The notes under the pieces were generated by a model, which searched no databases, was not told the DNA's origin, and saw nothing but the letters and a program-made list of their open reading frames with translations. The position numbers were made by a program, and so were the translations under genes. From positions 1 through 53,243 of the forward strand of contig CABUUK010000006.1 of assembly GCA_902494765.1 (NCBI GenBank): 53,243 nucleotides of DNA, in the 5' to 3' direction. The DNA comes from an uncultured Collinsella sp. GTDB lineage: Bacteria > Actinomycetota > Coriobacteriia > Coriobacteriales > Coriobacteriaceae. Of the stretch, positions 25,441-33,914 are shown in pieces (the stretch's first letter is position 1; each line of letters opens with the position of its first letter).

Positions 25441-25575
25441 TGACGCGATATCAAGCGAGCATGGAAGAGTTGAAATAAGGTTTAAGACACCAATTTCTGC
25501 AAAATCGAAAAAAATAGGTGCCTTAACCGACGATTAGCGTCCTCTCTGATAAGCTAAGCAGAGGAGGCGATTTCT

Positions 25576-26799
25576 ATGAAACTGTATCATCGCGAACAGT
25601 ACTTGAAAAAGATTCGACCGTTCTACGACGATGACCTGATCAAGGTGATCACGGGTATCCGCCGCTGCGGCAAATCGTGCCTCATGTCGACGATTGCCGA
25701 AGAACTGAGAAACCGTGGTGTCGAAGACAAGGACATCATCTACCTCGACCTCGACAAGCGCGGCAACCGCTCAATTAAGACGCCTGATCAGCTGGAGGAA
25801 AAAATCGAGTCGCTTCTGGCTGACAACGACTTCAAATACCTCTTCATCGATGAGGTGCAGAACGTCCGAGACTACGAGGAGGTCGTGAACGCCTATAACT
25901 CGGATGGCGGCTTCTCGATTTTCATCACAGGCTCCAACTCGTATCTGCTGTCTGGCGAGCTGATGACCAAGCTCACGGGCCGATACGTGGAGTTCGAGAT
26001 GTTCACCCTGTCCTTTTCCGAGTTTCTCGATATGAAGAGGTTCATGGGCAAGGAGGTCGGTGACGCGCGGATCGAGTTTGACGAATATCTACGGTATGGA
26101 GGGTTTCCCCGGTCCCTGGAATACGATGACCCCGAGGCGAAGGCTCGCTACATCGAGGATGTCGTAGGGCAGATCGTCGACAAGGACATCAGGTCTCGCA
26201 ACAAGATCCGGAACATCGATACGTTCAACCGTGTCATGACCTACGTCATCAACAACTACGGTGCGCCGACGAGCCTCACCAACCTTCACGGCTACTTCAC
26301 CAAGACAGAGCATATTGCCGTCGAGCGGCGGACAATCGCCTCCTATATCCAGATGCTCGTCGATGCCAAGGTGCTCTATAAATGCGAGAGGTTCGACCTT
26401 AAGTCCCGCAAATCGTTGCGCGGCGAGGAGAAGTACTACCTCGCGGATCCGGGTATCTATTTTGCGCGCAACGTCGATGTCCGGTTGAATTACGGGCCCT
26501 CGTTGGAAAACGCCCTGTACATCTATCTCCGCTCGAGGGGATATAAGCTATCCGTAGGCCGCATCGGGAAGCTGGAGTGCGACTTCATCGCGCGTAGACG
26601 CAACGCCTACGCCTACATCCAGGTCTCGATGACGATCGCCGATAGGGACGTGGAGGAGCGGGAGTACAGGCCGTTCGGCTACATCAGGGACGGATATCCG
26701 CGCTACCTTTTCACGCTTGACCCCCTGCTGCAGGAGAGAGACGGCGTCAGGCATCTGAACATGGTGTCGTTTATGAAAGACGACGGCGACCTAATTTGA
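25576..26799 (+). CDS. AAA-family ATPase with DUF4143 C-terminal domain
   Basis: 407 residues. N-terminal AAA_14 domain: Walker A GIRRCGKS at 27-34, Walker B YLFIDEVQN with D92-E93, and the arginine/sensor region FITGSNSYLLSGELMTKLTGR. The C-terminal half is DUF4143, ending in the restriction-like core GKLECDFIARRRNAYAYIQV, which keeps an E-x-D and a Q-x nuclease-like pattern. Such proteins are common in gut bacteria, often single mobile genes of unknown role. ATG 25576 has AGAGGAGG nine bases upstream. It is divergent from yjdF and is followed by a remnant of another yjdF gene, so it appears to have been inserted with, or beside, that family. Confidence 0.88.
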   Translation: MKLYHREQYLKKIRPFYDDDLIKVITGIRRCGKSCLMSTIAEELRNRGVEDKDIIYLDLDKRGNRSIKTPDQLEEKIESLLADNDFKYLFIDEVQNVRDYEEVVNAYNSDGGFSIFITGSNSYLLSGELMTKLTGRYVEFEMFTLSFSEFLDMKRFMGKEVGDARIEFDEYLRYGGFPRSLEYDDPEAKARYIEDVVGQIVDKDIRSRNKIRNIDTFNRVMTYVINNYGAPTSLTNLHGYFTKTEHIAVERRTIASYIQMLVDAKVLYKCERFDLKSRKSLRGEEKYYLADPGIYFARNVDVRLNYGPSLENALYIYLRSRGYKLSVGRIGKLECDFIARRRNAYAYIQVSMTIADRDVEEREYRPFGYIRDGYPRYLFTLDPLLQERDGVRHLNMVSFMKDDGDLI

Positions 26800-27210
26800 G
26801 TGGAGGCTGGCTCCGATTCATGTCGGCATTGATTAATGCCCGCGATGCTTTTGCTTGCGCTTCAGCTTTCGCTGTTCGAAGCGCGCTTCCTGCTACCAAG
26901 GATGGAGCGTGCATTTCCGACACGCCTGCACGAGCGTGGAAATCTGGACGCATGAGCGTGGATTATCCACTCTCATTTTTCGACATGTGCCGAGCCGGCG
27001 GCCCTAGTGTGCGCTGAGCGCGTGTGAGGACCAATCGAGCCGCCTGAATGAATAGCCATCGGGATAATCTTGCCCTGCCAGTCCATCTACAACCTGGCGT
27101 TCATCTCGCCCGTCTCGTTGTTCACTCCCGGGATGGTTGCCTCTTTGACCTCGTTGAAATCCACCAGCATCGGTACGTTTCTTTCCGTGCGTCGATTTGC
27201 CATATTTTAG
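26800..27210. other. Gene-poor accessory gap
   Basis: 411 bases. It holds the yjdF remnant (26833-26889), and on the minus strand a 38-codon open frame (27203-27087) starting MANRRTERNVPMLVDFNE that begins eight bases beyond the stop of the LPATG gene. That frame has no ribosome site and no recognised family, so it may be a decayed gene. The rest shows no further feature I can support. Confidence 0.4.
26833..26889 (-). pseudogene. Remnant of a yjdF 3' end
   Basis: Read on the minus strand this gives EARFEQRKLKRKQKHRGH and a stop codon, nearly identical to the end of the intact yjdF protein at 24904-25323 (ARFEQRKLKHKQKHRGH). Upstream the frame is lost. It is the last trace of a second, slightly diverged yjdF gene, or a duplication made when the ATPase gene arrived. 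Confidence 0.85.
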
Positions 27211-28131
27211 CTAGCTGTTGCGGCTCCTTGTTGCGGAAATGCCGGCTGCTGCGATCGCTACGCCAACTGCGCTCAAGACGACTGCCGTTGCGCCGTTGTC
27301 GCCTGTTGCGGGCAGGACGGTCTCGGTGTGCTTAACGACCGCTGGTGTCTTGGCGGGGGAGGAGGCTGCGGCTGGCTTTTCTGTTTTAGGCTGCGGCGTG
27401 GGCTCGGGCTTGGTTTCTGGATTGGGTTTCACCTCTGGGTTCGGCTTAACGTCAGGGCTGGGCTCGGGATCGGTTGCGTCGGTTGCAATCAAGTGCACGT
27501 CGCTGTCGAAGACGTAGCGGATGTAGTAATCGTGTCGTGTCTCGCGCATAGTTCCCTGCGTGGTGTCGCAATCGCGGTCAACGTGTGTACCAAGGCGGGT
27601 TGAGCTGACGAGATTCAGCCTGTAAGGGATTTGGTCGTCGGCGTAACCGCCTGTAAAGACTACGGTTGCTCTTACGTGATTGTCGATCATGGTCAGGGCG
27701 ATAGAGACGCTTGCCTCTTTGGGGTTCTCGGTTTTTATAAGGCTTTCGGTATCGGTGTCGACCTTGAAGAGGTGGACGGTGTCGTTAAGCCCGTAGGAGA
27801 AATCCTCGGGTTCGTCGGGGAAGTCGTAAACAAACGCCTCGTTCTGGATCAACATGAAAGCAGGGGGTAGCTCTAGGTCGTAGTAATGGTCGACAACGGT
27901 GGTAGCTGTGAAGTTGCCGTTCGTGTTGGTTTCGTCGCAGGTAATGGGCGTTGCGGTATCGGGTTCGGGCATTTCGGCCGCCAGTGCCGCGCCGGGTAGC
28001 AAAAGCAGCCCCGCCATAAGAATGCATACTCCGAAAGCAGCGACTCTGACACCTGTATGACGCATGGCGTTGCGGATAGACAGGCTGGTCCGTTTGTTCT
28101 GGGTTTGAGGTGTAACACACTGTCCATACAT
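27211..28131 (-). CDS. LPXTG-anchored cell-wall surface protein
   Basis: 306 residues. Signal peptide about 23-53 (hydrophobic core FGVCILMAGLLLLPGAALAA) after a long N-region; globular part about 55-225; Pro-rich wall-spanning linker with KPNPE repeats (about 228-250); sorting signal LPATG at 273-277, hydrophobic helix and short basic tail RSRNS. Sortase would attach it to peptidoglycan. The globular part (DHYYDLELPPAFMLIQNE) is not a family I recognise. ATG 28131 has AAGGAG six bases upstream. No sortase gene lies nearby, so it would use a housekeeping enzyme. Monocistronic as far as can be seen. Confidence 0.88.
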   Translation of the reverse strand: MYGQCVTPQTQNKRTSLSIRNAMRHTGVRVAAFGVCILMAGLLLLPGAALAAEMPEPDTATPITCDETNTNGNFTATTVVDHYYDLELPPAFMLIQNEAFVYDFPDEPEDFSYGLNDTVHLFKVDTDTESLIKTENPKEASVSIALTMIDNHVRATVVFTGGYADDQIPYRLNLVSSTRLGTHVDRDCDTTQGTMRETRHDYYIRYVFDSDVHLIATDATDPEPSPDVKPNPEVKPNPETKPEPTPQPKTEKPAAASSPAKTPAVVKHTETVLPATGDNGATAVVLSAVGVAIAAAGISATRSRNS

Positions 28132-28453
28132 AAAGCGCTCCTTGTTCGTAGGCCGGTTTCCGTGGGTCTATATTGCGCCTGTCCGATTCGGCCAGGTTCA
28201 TACACGCGAACGCTCACGCGAGCAGGGAGAAAGCTCAAGTTAATTTTCCCACAGCCGACACTTTGCGAGCAACATTCTGCCCGCTTGATTCTTGGAGAGA
28301 GAATTAAGGTTGCCGGGGAGTTATCAACCAATGGAATTGTGTCTAGAGAGTGCGAACAAGAGATGTGGTCTGCAGACAACTGAATAGCTCCATCCGGTTT
28401 GGTTAAAACAGAAAGCGTGCCGCGCGCCTGCGGCATGAAGGAGGGAGATTCCT
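28132..28453. other. Divergent intergenic region, no gene recognised
   Basis: 322 bases between the LPATG gene and the flavodoxin-like gene. It holds the promoters of both. A fragment near 28287-28383 encodes LILGERIKVAGEL on the plus strand, faintly like the first helix of an XRE domain, but there is no full domain, start or ribosome site. I see no terminator or riboswitch. Confidence 0.35.
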
Positions 28454-28984
28454 ATGAATATCGTTGTATTGAGCGGTAGCCCGCGTAAGGGCGCCAATAC
28501 CGACATTATGGTCGAGGCGTTTGCCGAGACCGCGCGTGAGGGCGGCCATACGGTCGAGGTCGTCCGCGTTGCCAGCAAGAAGATCACTGGTTGCCTGGGA
28601 TGCCAGTACTGCTTTGCCCATGAGGGTGCCTGCGTGCAGAAGGACGACATGGCCGGCGTGATCGAGTCGTTGAAAGACGCCGACATGGTCGTCTTCGCTT
28701 CGCCGATCTACTGGTTTGATATTACCGCGCAGGAGAAAGCCGCCATCGACCGCCTTTACGCCTTCGGTGCTACGGGCTTCCCGTTCACCAAGACGGCCCT
28801 TTTGCTCGATAGCCACAGCGAGGGCGTCTATGATGCTGCGATCGCCATGTACAAGTCCGCATGCGCATACTGCAAGTGGGAGGACCAAGGCGTTGTCACC
28901 ATCAGCGGTATGACCGAGCGCGACAGCATGGCCTCCTCGCCCAAGTTGGAAGCGGTGCGAGAGCTTGCTCGCAAGCTCGCCTAA
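28454..28984 (+). CDS. Flavodoxin-fold NAD(P)H-dependent FMN reductase
   Basis: 176 residues of the flavodoxin-like (NADPH-dependent FMN reductase) family. FMN phosphate loop SGSPRKGANTD at 7-17, a Cys-rich segment GCLGCQYC with a further Cys in GACVQKDDM, and FASPIYWFDITAQEK for the isoalloxazine site. The Cys pattern is that of iron-sulfur flavoprotein-like reductases. It probably reduces quinones or other small acceptors in the cytoplasm; the substrate cannot be inferred. ATG 28454 has AAGGAGGGAG upstream. Monocistronic, followed by a 15-bp inverted repeat and then a bidirectional terminator shared with the convergent topoisomerase operon. Confidence 0.92.
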   Translation: MNIVVLSGSPRKGANTDIMVEAFAETAREGGHTVEVVRVASKKITGCLGCQYCFAHEGACVQKDDMAGVIESLKDADMVVFASPIYWFDITAQEKAAIDRLYAFGATGFPFTKTALLLDSHSEGVYDAAIAMYKSACAYCKWEDQGVVTISGMTERDSMASSPKLEAVRELARKLA

Positions 28985-28996
28985 GGACAAGAAGAA

Positions 28997-29063
28997 CGCA
29001 TGGCAATCAGCGCTAACCGAAGTGCTTGTTGCTCTTACCAAGAGGATTGCTGATTGCCATGCG
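28997..29063. repeat. 15-bp inverted repeat after the flavodoxin gene
   Basis: Perfect arms CGCATGGCAATCAGC (28997-29011) and GCTGATTGCCATGCG (29049-29063) with a 37-base centre. It starts 12 bases past the stop codon. The stem is AT-balanced and has no T tract, so it is unlike the terminator at 29165. Confidence 0.7.
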
Positions 29064-29081
29064 TGGCTGTTGACATTTCCT

Positions 29082-29135
29082 TTTGCAAGTTTTGGTATTT
29101 TTTGCAAGTTTTGCTAATTTTTGCAAATTTTGCTA
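29082..29135. repeat. Three tandem 16-base units with 19-base period
   Basis: TTTGCAAGTTTTGGTA (29082), TTTGCAAGTTTTGCTA (29101) and TTTGCAAATTTTGCTA (29120) follow each other at a 19-base period. The tract is very AT-rich against a GC-rich background and could be a bent-DNA or protein-binding array, or a decayed element. Confidence 0.7.
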
Positions 29136-29164
29136 ACGACAGTACCAGGCCTTTCGCTTGACGA

Positions 29165-29197
29165 AAAGGCCCAGGCGGTTGTGTCGCCTGGGCCTTT
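29165..29197. terminator. Bidirectional terminator
   Basis: Perfect 13-bp stem AAAGGCCCAGGCG (29165-29177) / CGCCTGGGCCTTT (29185-29197) with loop GTTGTGT. A-rich before and T-rich after, it can end transcripts from both sides: the flavodoxin gene and the convergent topoisomerase operon (stop at 29239). Confidence 0.85.
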
Positions 29198-29238
29198 AAC
29201 TGTTCCTAAATCATGTGCCTGATGAAGAGTTCTGGCTT

Positions 29239-31479
29239 TTAGTCAAACAAGCTCGGCATGTCGTTTTCCTTCATGAGGGCACCGGCGGAGGGTAGGCTCT
29301 GCGCGGTGAACTTCTCGGCGGAAACGCCGGCGCCGAGGATGTCCTCGGTCGTGCCGACCGTGGTGACCGAGCGGCCCTTCTTGGCCGTGAATGCCTGGAC
29401 GCCCTGCGTGTTGGTGGTCGTCTTGGTCTTGAGCAACGACGTGTTGAAGTTCATCAGGCGGTAGTCGCTCGAGACCAGCGCAATGTCGCGGTCCTCTTTG
29501 AGCACCTGGGCATACAGCAACTTGCTGCCGCCGTAGATGGCGTTTTTGAGGCGCTTGCGGTTGGTCTTGGTGACGTATCCGGAAAGCGCGACGCGCACCA
29601 CGCGGCCGTTTTCAAAGACAAACAGCGCGTCAGCCCTGTAGTCCTCGGGGTCGATAACCCAGATGACGCTCTCGTCGGGTTCCATCTCAAGATCGGTCGG
29701 CAGGTACGAGCCCAGCTGGGCCGACTTGGTGTCCTCAAACTGCGCGACCTTGCACTTGTACACCTGGCTCTTGTTGGTAAACACGAGCAGCTCGTGCGTG
29801 TTGGAGGATGGGAACTCGATAAAGGGCTTGTCGCCGTCCTTGTACTTGAGCGTGGCAGCCTTCTTGAGCACACGGTCCGTCATCTTCTTGAGGTAGCCGT
29901 CGCGCGAGAGCATGATGGTCACTGGGTACTCCTCGACCTCGGGCTCCAGGCTCACCTCGACAACCTCGTGGGGCTCGATCCTGCCCGTGCGGCGCGGCAT
30001 CACGTACTTCTTGTTGACGGCGGCCAGCTCGTCGCTGATGACCTTCTTGATATTCTCCTCGCTCGAGAGGATTTCCTCGAGCTCGGCAATCTCGCCTTCG
30101 AGCTTGGCGATGTCCTTGGTGCGGTTGAGAATGTACTCCTCGTTGATGTTGCGGAGCTTGAGCTCGGCAACAAACTCGGCCTGGGTCTCATCGATGTCGA
30201 AACCCTTCATAAGGTTGGGTACGACCTCGGCCTCGAGCTTGGTGCCGCGGATGATGGCGATGGCCTTGTCGATGTCGAGCAGGATCGCCTCGAGGCCGTG
30301 CAGCAGGTGCAGGCGCTCGGACTTTTTACCCAGGTCAAAGTTAATGCGGCGACGCGTGGACTGAATGCGCCACGCAACCCACTCGTGCAGGATCTGGCGC
30401 ACGCCCATGACGCGGGGATAGCCGTCGACCAGCACGTTGAAGTTGCAAGAGAACGAATCCTGCAGCGTGGTCGAGCGATAGAGCTTGGCCATGAGCTTGT
30501 CGGGGTCGACACCGCGCTTAAGGTCGATGGCGATGCGCAAGCCCGAGAGGTCGGTCTCGTCGCGGATATCAGCGATCTCCTTGACCTTGCCCTCTTTGGA
30601 GAGCTTGACGATGCGTTCGATGATGACATCGGTCTTGGTGGTGTAGGGGATCTCGTAGACCTCGATGATGCGCTCTTCGGGAATCCAGCGCCAGCGGGAG
30701 CGGATCTGGAAGCTGCCAAGGCCGGTCTCGACGATCTTCTCCATCTCCTCGCGGCGATAGATAATTTCGCCGCCGGTCGAGAAGTCGGGCATGGGCATAT
30801 ATTCGAGCAGGTCGCAGTTAGGATCCTGCAGGTAGTGCATGGTGGCAGTGCAGACCTCGTTGAGGTTGAAACCGCAGATGTCGGACGCCATGGCGACGCC
30901 GATGCCCTTATTGGCCGAGACAAGGATGTTGGGGAACGTGGTGGGCAGCAGGCGCGGCTCCTTCATGGCGCCGTCGTAGCTGTCAACGAAGTCGACCGGG
31001 TCCTTGTCGATGTCCTTGAAGATCTCGGCGCTGATGGGGGAGAGCTTGGCCTCGGTATAACGCGAGGCGGCGTAGCTCAGGTCGCCCGAATAGTACTTGC
31101 CAAAGTTGCCCTTCGACTCAACGAACGGCGCGAGCAGCGCCTCATTGCCGGTTGCCAGACGCACCATCGTCTCGTAGATCGCGGCGTCGCCGTGCGGGTT
31201 GAGCTTCATGGTCTGGCCCACGATGTTGGCGCTCTTCTGGCGCTCGCCCTTGAGCAGACCCATCTTGTACATGGTGTAGAGCAGTTTGCGATGCGAGGGC
31301 TTAAAGCCGTCAATCTCGGGGAATGCACGCGAGACGTTGACGCTCATGGCGTAAGGCATGTAGTTGACCTCGAGCGTCTGCGTAATCGGCTGGTCGGTGA
31401 CCTCGGAGTGCAGGCCGATGACGTTCTCGGCGTTGACCTGCTTTTTCTTTGGCTGGTTCTTCGTCTTCTTCTTTGCCAC
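29239..31479 (-). CDS. Type IIA topoisomerase, ParC/GyrA-like subunit
   Basis: 746 residues. Breaks and rejoins DNA; with the upstream ATPase subunit it forms a heterotetramer. The winged-helix region has FKPSHRKLLYTMYKMGLL and the catalytic tyrosine in YAASRYTEAKL; KLNPHGDAAIYETMVRL is the quinolone-pocket region. A coiled coil (about 430-490) and a C-terminal beta-propeller-like part follow. No canonical GyrA box (QRRGGKG) is visible in the C-terminal part, so decatenation (topoisomerase IV-like) is more likely than gyrase supercoiling. The N-terminus MAKKKTKNQPKKKQ is Lys-rich. 45 bases downstream of the ATPase subunit gene; one operon. Confidence 0.88.
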   Translation of the reverse strand: MAKKKTKNQPKKKQVNAENVIGLHSEVTDQPITQTLEVNYMPYAMSVNVSRAFPEIDGFKPSHRKLLYTMYKMGLLKGERQKSANIVGQTMKLNPHGDAAIYETMVRLATGNEALLAPFVESKGNFGKYYSGDLSYAASRYTEAKLSPISAEIFKDIDKDPVDFVDSYDGAMKEPRLLPTTFPNILVSANKGIGVAMASDICGFNLNEVCTATMHYLQDPNCDLLEYMPMPDFSTGGEIIYRREEMEKIVETGLGSFQIRSRWRWIPEERIIEVYEIPYTTKTDVIIERIVKLSKEGKVKEIADIRDETDLSGLRIAIDLKRGVDPDKLMAKLYRSTTLQDSFSCNFNVLVDGYPRVMGVRQILHEWVAWRIQSTRRRINFDLGKKSERLHLLHGLEAILLDIDKAIAIIRGTKLEAEVVPNLMKGFDIDETQAEFVAELKLRNINEEYILNRTKDIAKLEGEIAELEEILSSEENIKKVISDELAAVNKKYVMPRRTGRIEPHEVVEVSLEPEVEEYPVTIMLSRDGYLKKMTDRVLKKAATLKYKDGDKPFIEFPSSNTHELLVFTNKSQVYKCKVAQFEDTKSAQLGSYLPTDLEMEPDESVIWVIDPEDYRADALFVFENGRVVRVALSGYVTKTNRKRLKNAIYGGSKLLYAQVLKEDRDIALVSSDYRLMNFNTSLLKTKTTTNTQGVQAFTAKKGRSVTTVGTTEDILGAGVSAEKFTAQSLPSAGALMKENDMPSLFD

Positions 31480-31524
31480 GATTTCCTCTTGAACTTCTTA
31501 TGGGCCGTCGTTATCGATTTGCTG

Positions 31525-33522
31525 CTATTGCAGGTCCAGCTGGTCCAGGTATTCCTTGCCGTGCTCGGAGATATGGCGCTTGCGGCCCGCCTCGTCGTTG
31601 CCCAGCAAAAGGTTGAACATGGTTTCCATCTTGGTGACGTCCTCGGGCTCCACCTTGATCAGGCGACGCGTCTCGGGGTTCATGGTGGTGAGCCACATCA
31701 TGTCCGGGTCGTTCTCACCAAGACCCTTGGAGCGGTTGATGGAGCACTTCTGGTCGCCGATCTCCTTAAGAATGCCGTTCTTCTCGAGCTCGGTGTAGGC
31801 AAAGTAGGTCTTCTCTTTGCAGTTGATCTCGTAGAGTGGCGACTCGGCGATATAGACGTAGCCCTCGTCGATAAGCGTGGGCACCAGTCGATAGAGCATG
31901 GTGAGTACGAGCGTGCGGATGTGGTAACCGTCGACGTCGGCGTCCGTACAGATGATGACCTTGTTCCAGTTGAGGTTGTCTAGGTCGAAGGCGCCGAGGT
32001 TCTTGATGCGCTTGTCTTTGATCTCCACGCCGCAGCCCAGCACGCGCATGAGGTCCATGATGATGTCGGACTTAAAGATACGCGGATAATCCTCCTTCAG
32101 GCAGTTGAGGATCTTGCCGCGGACGGGCATAACGCCCTGGAACTCGGCATCGCGCGACGTGCGGATGGCGCCTGCTGCCGAGTCGCCCTCTACGATGTAG
32201 ATCTCGCGACGGTTCTTATCTTTGGAGCGGCAGTCGATGAACTTCTGCACGCGGTTGGCCATGTCGGTCTTCTGCTGCAGGTTGGTTTTGATGCTCTGGC
32301 GTGTCTTCTCGGCGTTCTCGCGCGAACGCTTGTTGATGAGCACCTGCTCCATGATCTTGTTGGCAGCGTCTTTGTTCTCGATCAGGTAAGTCGAGAGGCG
32401 CTCCTTAAAGAAGGCCGTCATAGCCTGCTGGATAAAGCGGTTGTTGATGGCCTTCTTAGTCTGGTTCTCGTAGGACGTCTGGGTTGAGAAGCAGTTGGTC
32501 ACCAGCACCAGACAGTCCTGGACGTCCTGCCACTTAATGCCGCTCTCGTTTTTGTTGTATTTGCCCTGTTGCTTAATGTAGGCATCGATGGCGCTGGTCA
32601 GAGCGCTACGGGCCGCCTTCTCGGGCGAGCCGCCGTTCTCGAGCCATGACGAGTTGTGGTAGTACTCCTGCATCATGAAGGTGCGCGAGAAGCACATGCA
32701 CGCGGTAATCTTGACGTTGTAGTCGGGCAGGTCCTCGCGATCGCGACCGCGACGGTCGGTCTCGATAAAGAAGGGCTCGGTGAGGTAGTCGGTACCGACC
32801 TTCTCGAGCACGTAGTCTTCGATGCCCTTGGGATAGCAAAAGTCCTCTTCGGTAAATTCGCCGTCGTCGCCCTCGATGCGCAGGCGGAAGGTCACGTTGG
32901 CGTTGACCACGGCCTGGCGGCGCATGGTTTCGCGATACCAATCGTGGGGGATGCTGATGGAGGTAAAGACCTCAAGATCGGGGCGCCACTTGATGGTGGT
33001 GCCGGTACGGTCCTCGTCGCTGGGCTCAATCTCGAGTGCCTTCTTTTTGGCGCCGACGACCTTGCCCTTCTTAAAGTGCAGGGAGTACTTGTTGCCATCG
33101 CGCCAAACCGTGACGTCCATGTACTCGGAGGCGTACTGGGTCGCGCACGAGCCCAGGCCGTTGGTACCGAGCGAGAAGTCGTAGTCGCCGCCCTGGTTGT
33201 TATTGTATTTGCCGCCGGCGTAGAGCTCGCAAAAGACGAGTTCCCAGTTAAAGCGCTTCTCGGAGGGGTTCCAGTCGAGCGGGCAGCCGCGGCCGTTGTC
33301 CTCTACCTGAATGGAACCATCGCGAAAGGCGGTAAGGGTGATGAGCTTGCCGTAGCCCTGGCGCGCCTCGTCAACGGCGTTGGACAGGATCTCGAAGGCG
33401 GCATGCGCGCAGCCGTCGAGTCCGTCCGAGCCAAAGATGACGGCGGGGCGCAGGCGTACGCGCTCCTCGTCCTTGAGCTGGCGGATACTGTCGTTACCAT
33501 AGTTTGCGGTGTTTTTTGCCAT
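31525..33522 (-). CDS. Type IIA topoisomerase, ParE/GyrB-like subunit (divergent)
   Basis: 665 residues. GHKL ATPase: EILSNAVDEA (metal-binding Asn), DNGRGCPLD, and LGTNGLGSCATQYAS for the ATP lid. TOPRIM domain: EGDSAAG with catalytic Glu, PVRGKILN, and DADVDGYHIRTL. Standard GyrB and ParE have EGDSAGG, PLRGKILN and DADVDGAHI, so the pair belongs to a divergent group. Length and lack of an inserted domain fit ParE. ATG 33522 starts MAKNTANYGNDSIRQL. Its upstream region contains a candidate LexA site and other inverted repeats. First gene of a two-gene operon with the ParC-like subunit. Probably a second, decatenating enzyme beside a housekeeping gyrase that is not in this window. Confidence 0.88.
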   Translation of the reverse strand: MAKNTANYGNDSIRQLKDEERVRLRPAVIFGSDGLDGCAHAAFEILSNAVDEARQGYGKLITLTAFRDGSIQVEDNGRGCPLDWNPSEKRFNWELVFCELYAGGKYNNNQGGDYDFSLGTNGLGSCATQYASEYMDVTVWRDGNKYSLHFKKGKVVGAKKKALEIEPSDEDRTGTTIKWRPDLEVFTSISIPHDWYRETMRRQAVVNANVTFRLRIEGDDGEFTEEDFCYPKGIEDYVLEKVGTDYLTEPFFIETDRRGRDREDLPDYNVKITACMCFSRTFMMQEYYHNSSWLENGGSPEKAARSALTSAIDAYIKQQGKYNKNESGIKWQDVQDCLVLVTNCFSTQTSYENQTKKAINNRFIQQAMTAFFKERLSTYLIENKDAANKIMEQVLINKRSRENAEKTRQSIKTNLQQKTDMANRVQKFIDCRSKDKNRREIYIVEGDSAAGAIRTSRDAEFQGVMPVRGKILNCLKEDYPRIFKSDIIMDLMRVLGCGVEIKDKRIKNLGAFDLDNLNWNKVIICTDADVDGYHIRTLVLTMLYRLVPTLIDEGYVYIAESPLYEINCKEKTYFAYTELEKNGILKEIGDQKCSINRSKGLGENDPDMMWLTTMNPETRRLIKVEPEDVTKMETMFNLLLGNDEAGRKRHISEHGKEYLDQLDLQ

Positions 33523-33620
33523 ACTCGCTCTCTCGGTGCTCCTTTGCTGCGTTTAAGTCATATAGATAGTCAAGGTAGCATAGCCCAGCCCACAGACGAT
33601 TCCACCCAACACGAAATCCA

Positions 33621-33636
33621 TCGAACAATCGTTCGG
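33621..33636. promoter_or_regulatory. Candidate LexA (SOS) box
   Basis: TCGAACAATCGTTCGG fits the Gram-positive LexA consensus CGAAC-N4-GTTCG exactly. It lies about 100 bases upstream of the ParE-like gene. A second GTTCG at 33638 makes a larger competing palindrome, so the site could instead be part of a hairpin. Confidence 0.5.
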
Positions 33637-33832
33637 AGTTCGATGGAGATTCGTTTACTCGGACAAAACCGAGTCGGCTCTGTCCGAGTAAGTTTGATGA
33701 CGGCCGAATGTGTCTTGCTGCGTTTGCGGTTGGATACGCTGTCGAAGACATGTCGTGCGGATTGTTGGCGAAAAGACGCCGTGCCAAGCTCGAGGCAGAA
33801 CTCAACTCCTCTGACGACATCTAATGCGCAAT

Positions 33833-33868
33833 GGGCTGGCTCTGGGTATCCAGAACCAGCCCCTTTTG
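33833..33868 (+). terminator. Terminator, plus strand, without an assigned gene
   Basis: GGGCTGG-TCTGG and its complement CCAGA-CCAGCCC pair around GTAT, followed by CCTTTTGG. It suggests a short plus-strand transcript starting in the 33620-33700 region, or serves the large surface gene converging from the other side as an insulator. Confidence 0.7.
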
Positions 33869-33914
33869 GTGTTCGATGAGCCGAGTCGGCGTCTCTCACA
33901 AAAGTAACTAGGAG

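Larger units (their letters stand above)
33523..33914. promoter_or_regulatory. Promoter region of the topoisomerase operon with nested inverted repeats
   Basis: 392 bases. It contains a 10-bp inverted repeat TCCATCGAAC/GTTCGATGGA (33617-33626, 33638-33647) with a candidate LexA box inside, and a second inverted repeat TTTACTCGGACA/TGTCCGAGTAAGTTT around 33652-33693 enclosing CCGAGTCGG. An open plus-strand frame ending in LLAKRRRAKLEAELNSSDDI at 33822 precedes a terminator, which suggests a small gene or its remnant, but I find no start or ribosome site for it. Confidence 0.45.

Noticed and set aside
29794..31983. 729-codon open frame antisense to the topoisomerase genes
   Set aside because: Covers parts of two conserved genes on the other strand and has no recognisable domain; a codon-bias artefact.
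33643..33879. Short plus-strand frame beginning MEIRLLGQNR before the terminator at 33833
   Set aside because: It runs through the terminator stem; another frame ending at 33822 looks more coding but lacks a start. Left as a possible remnant only.
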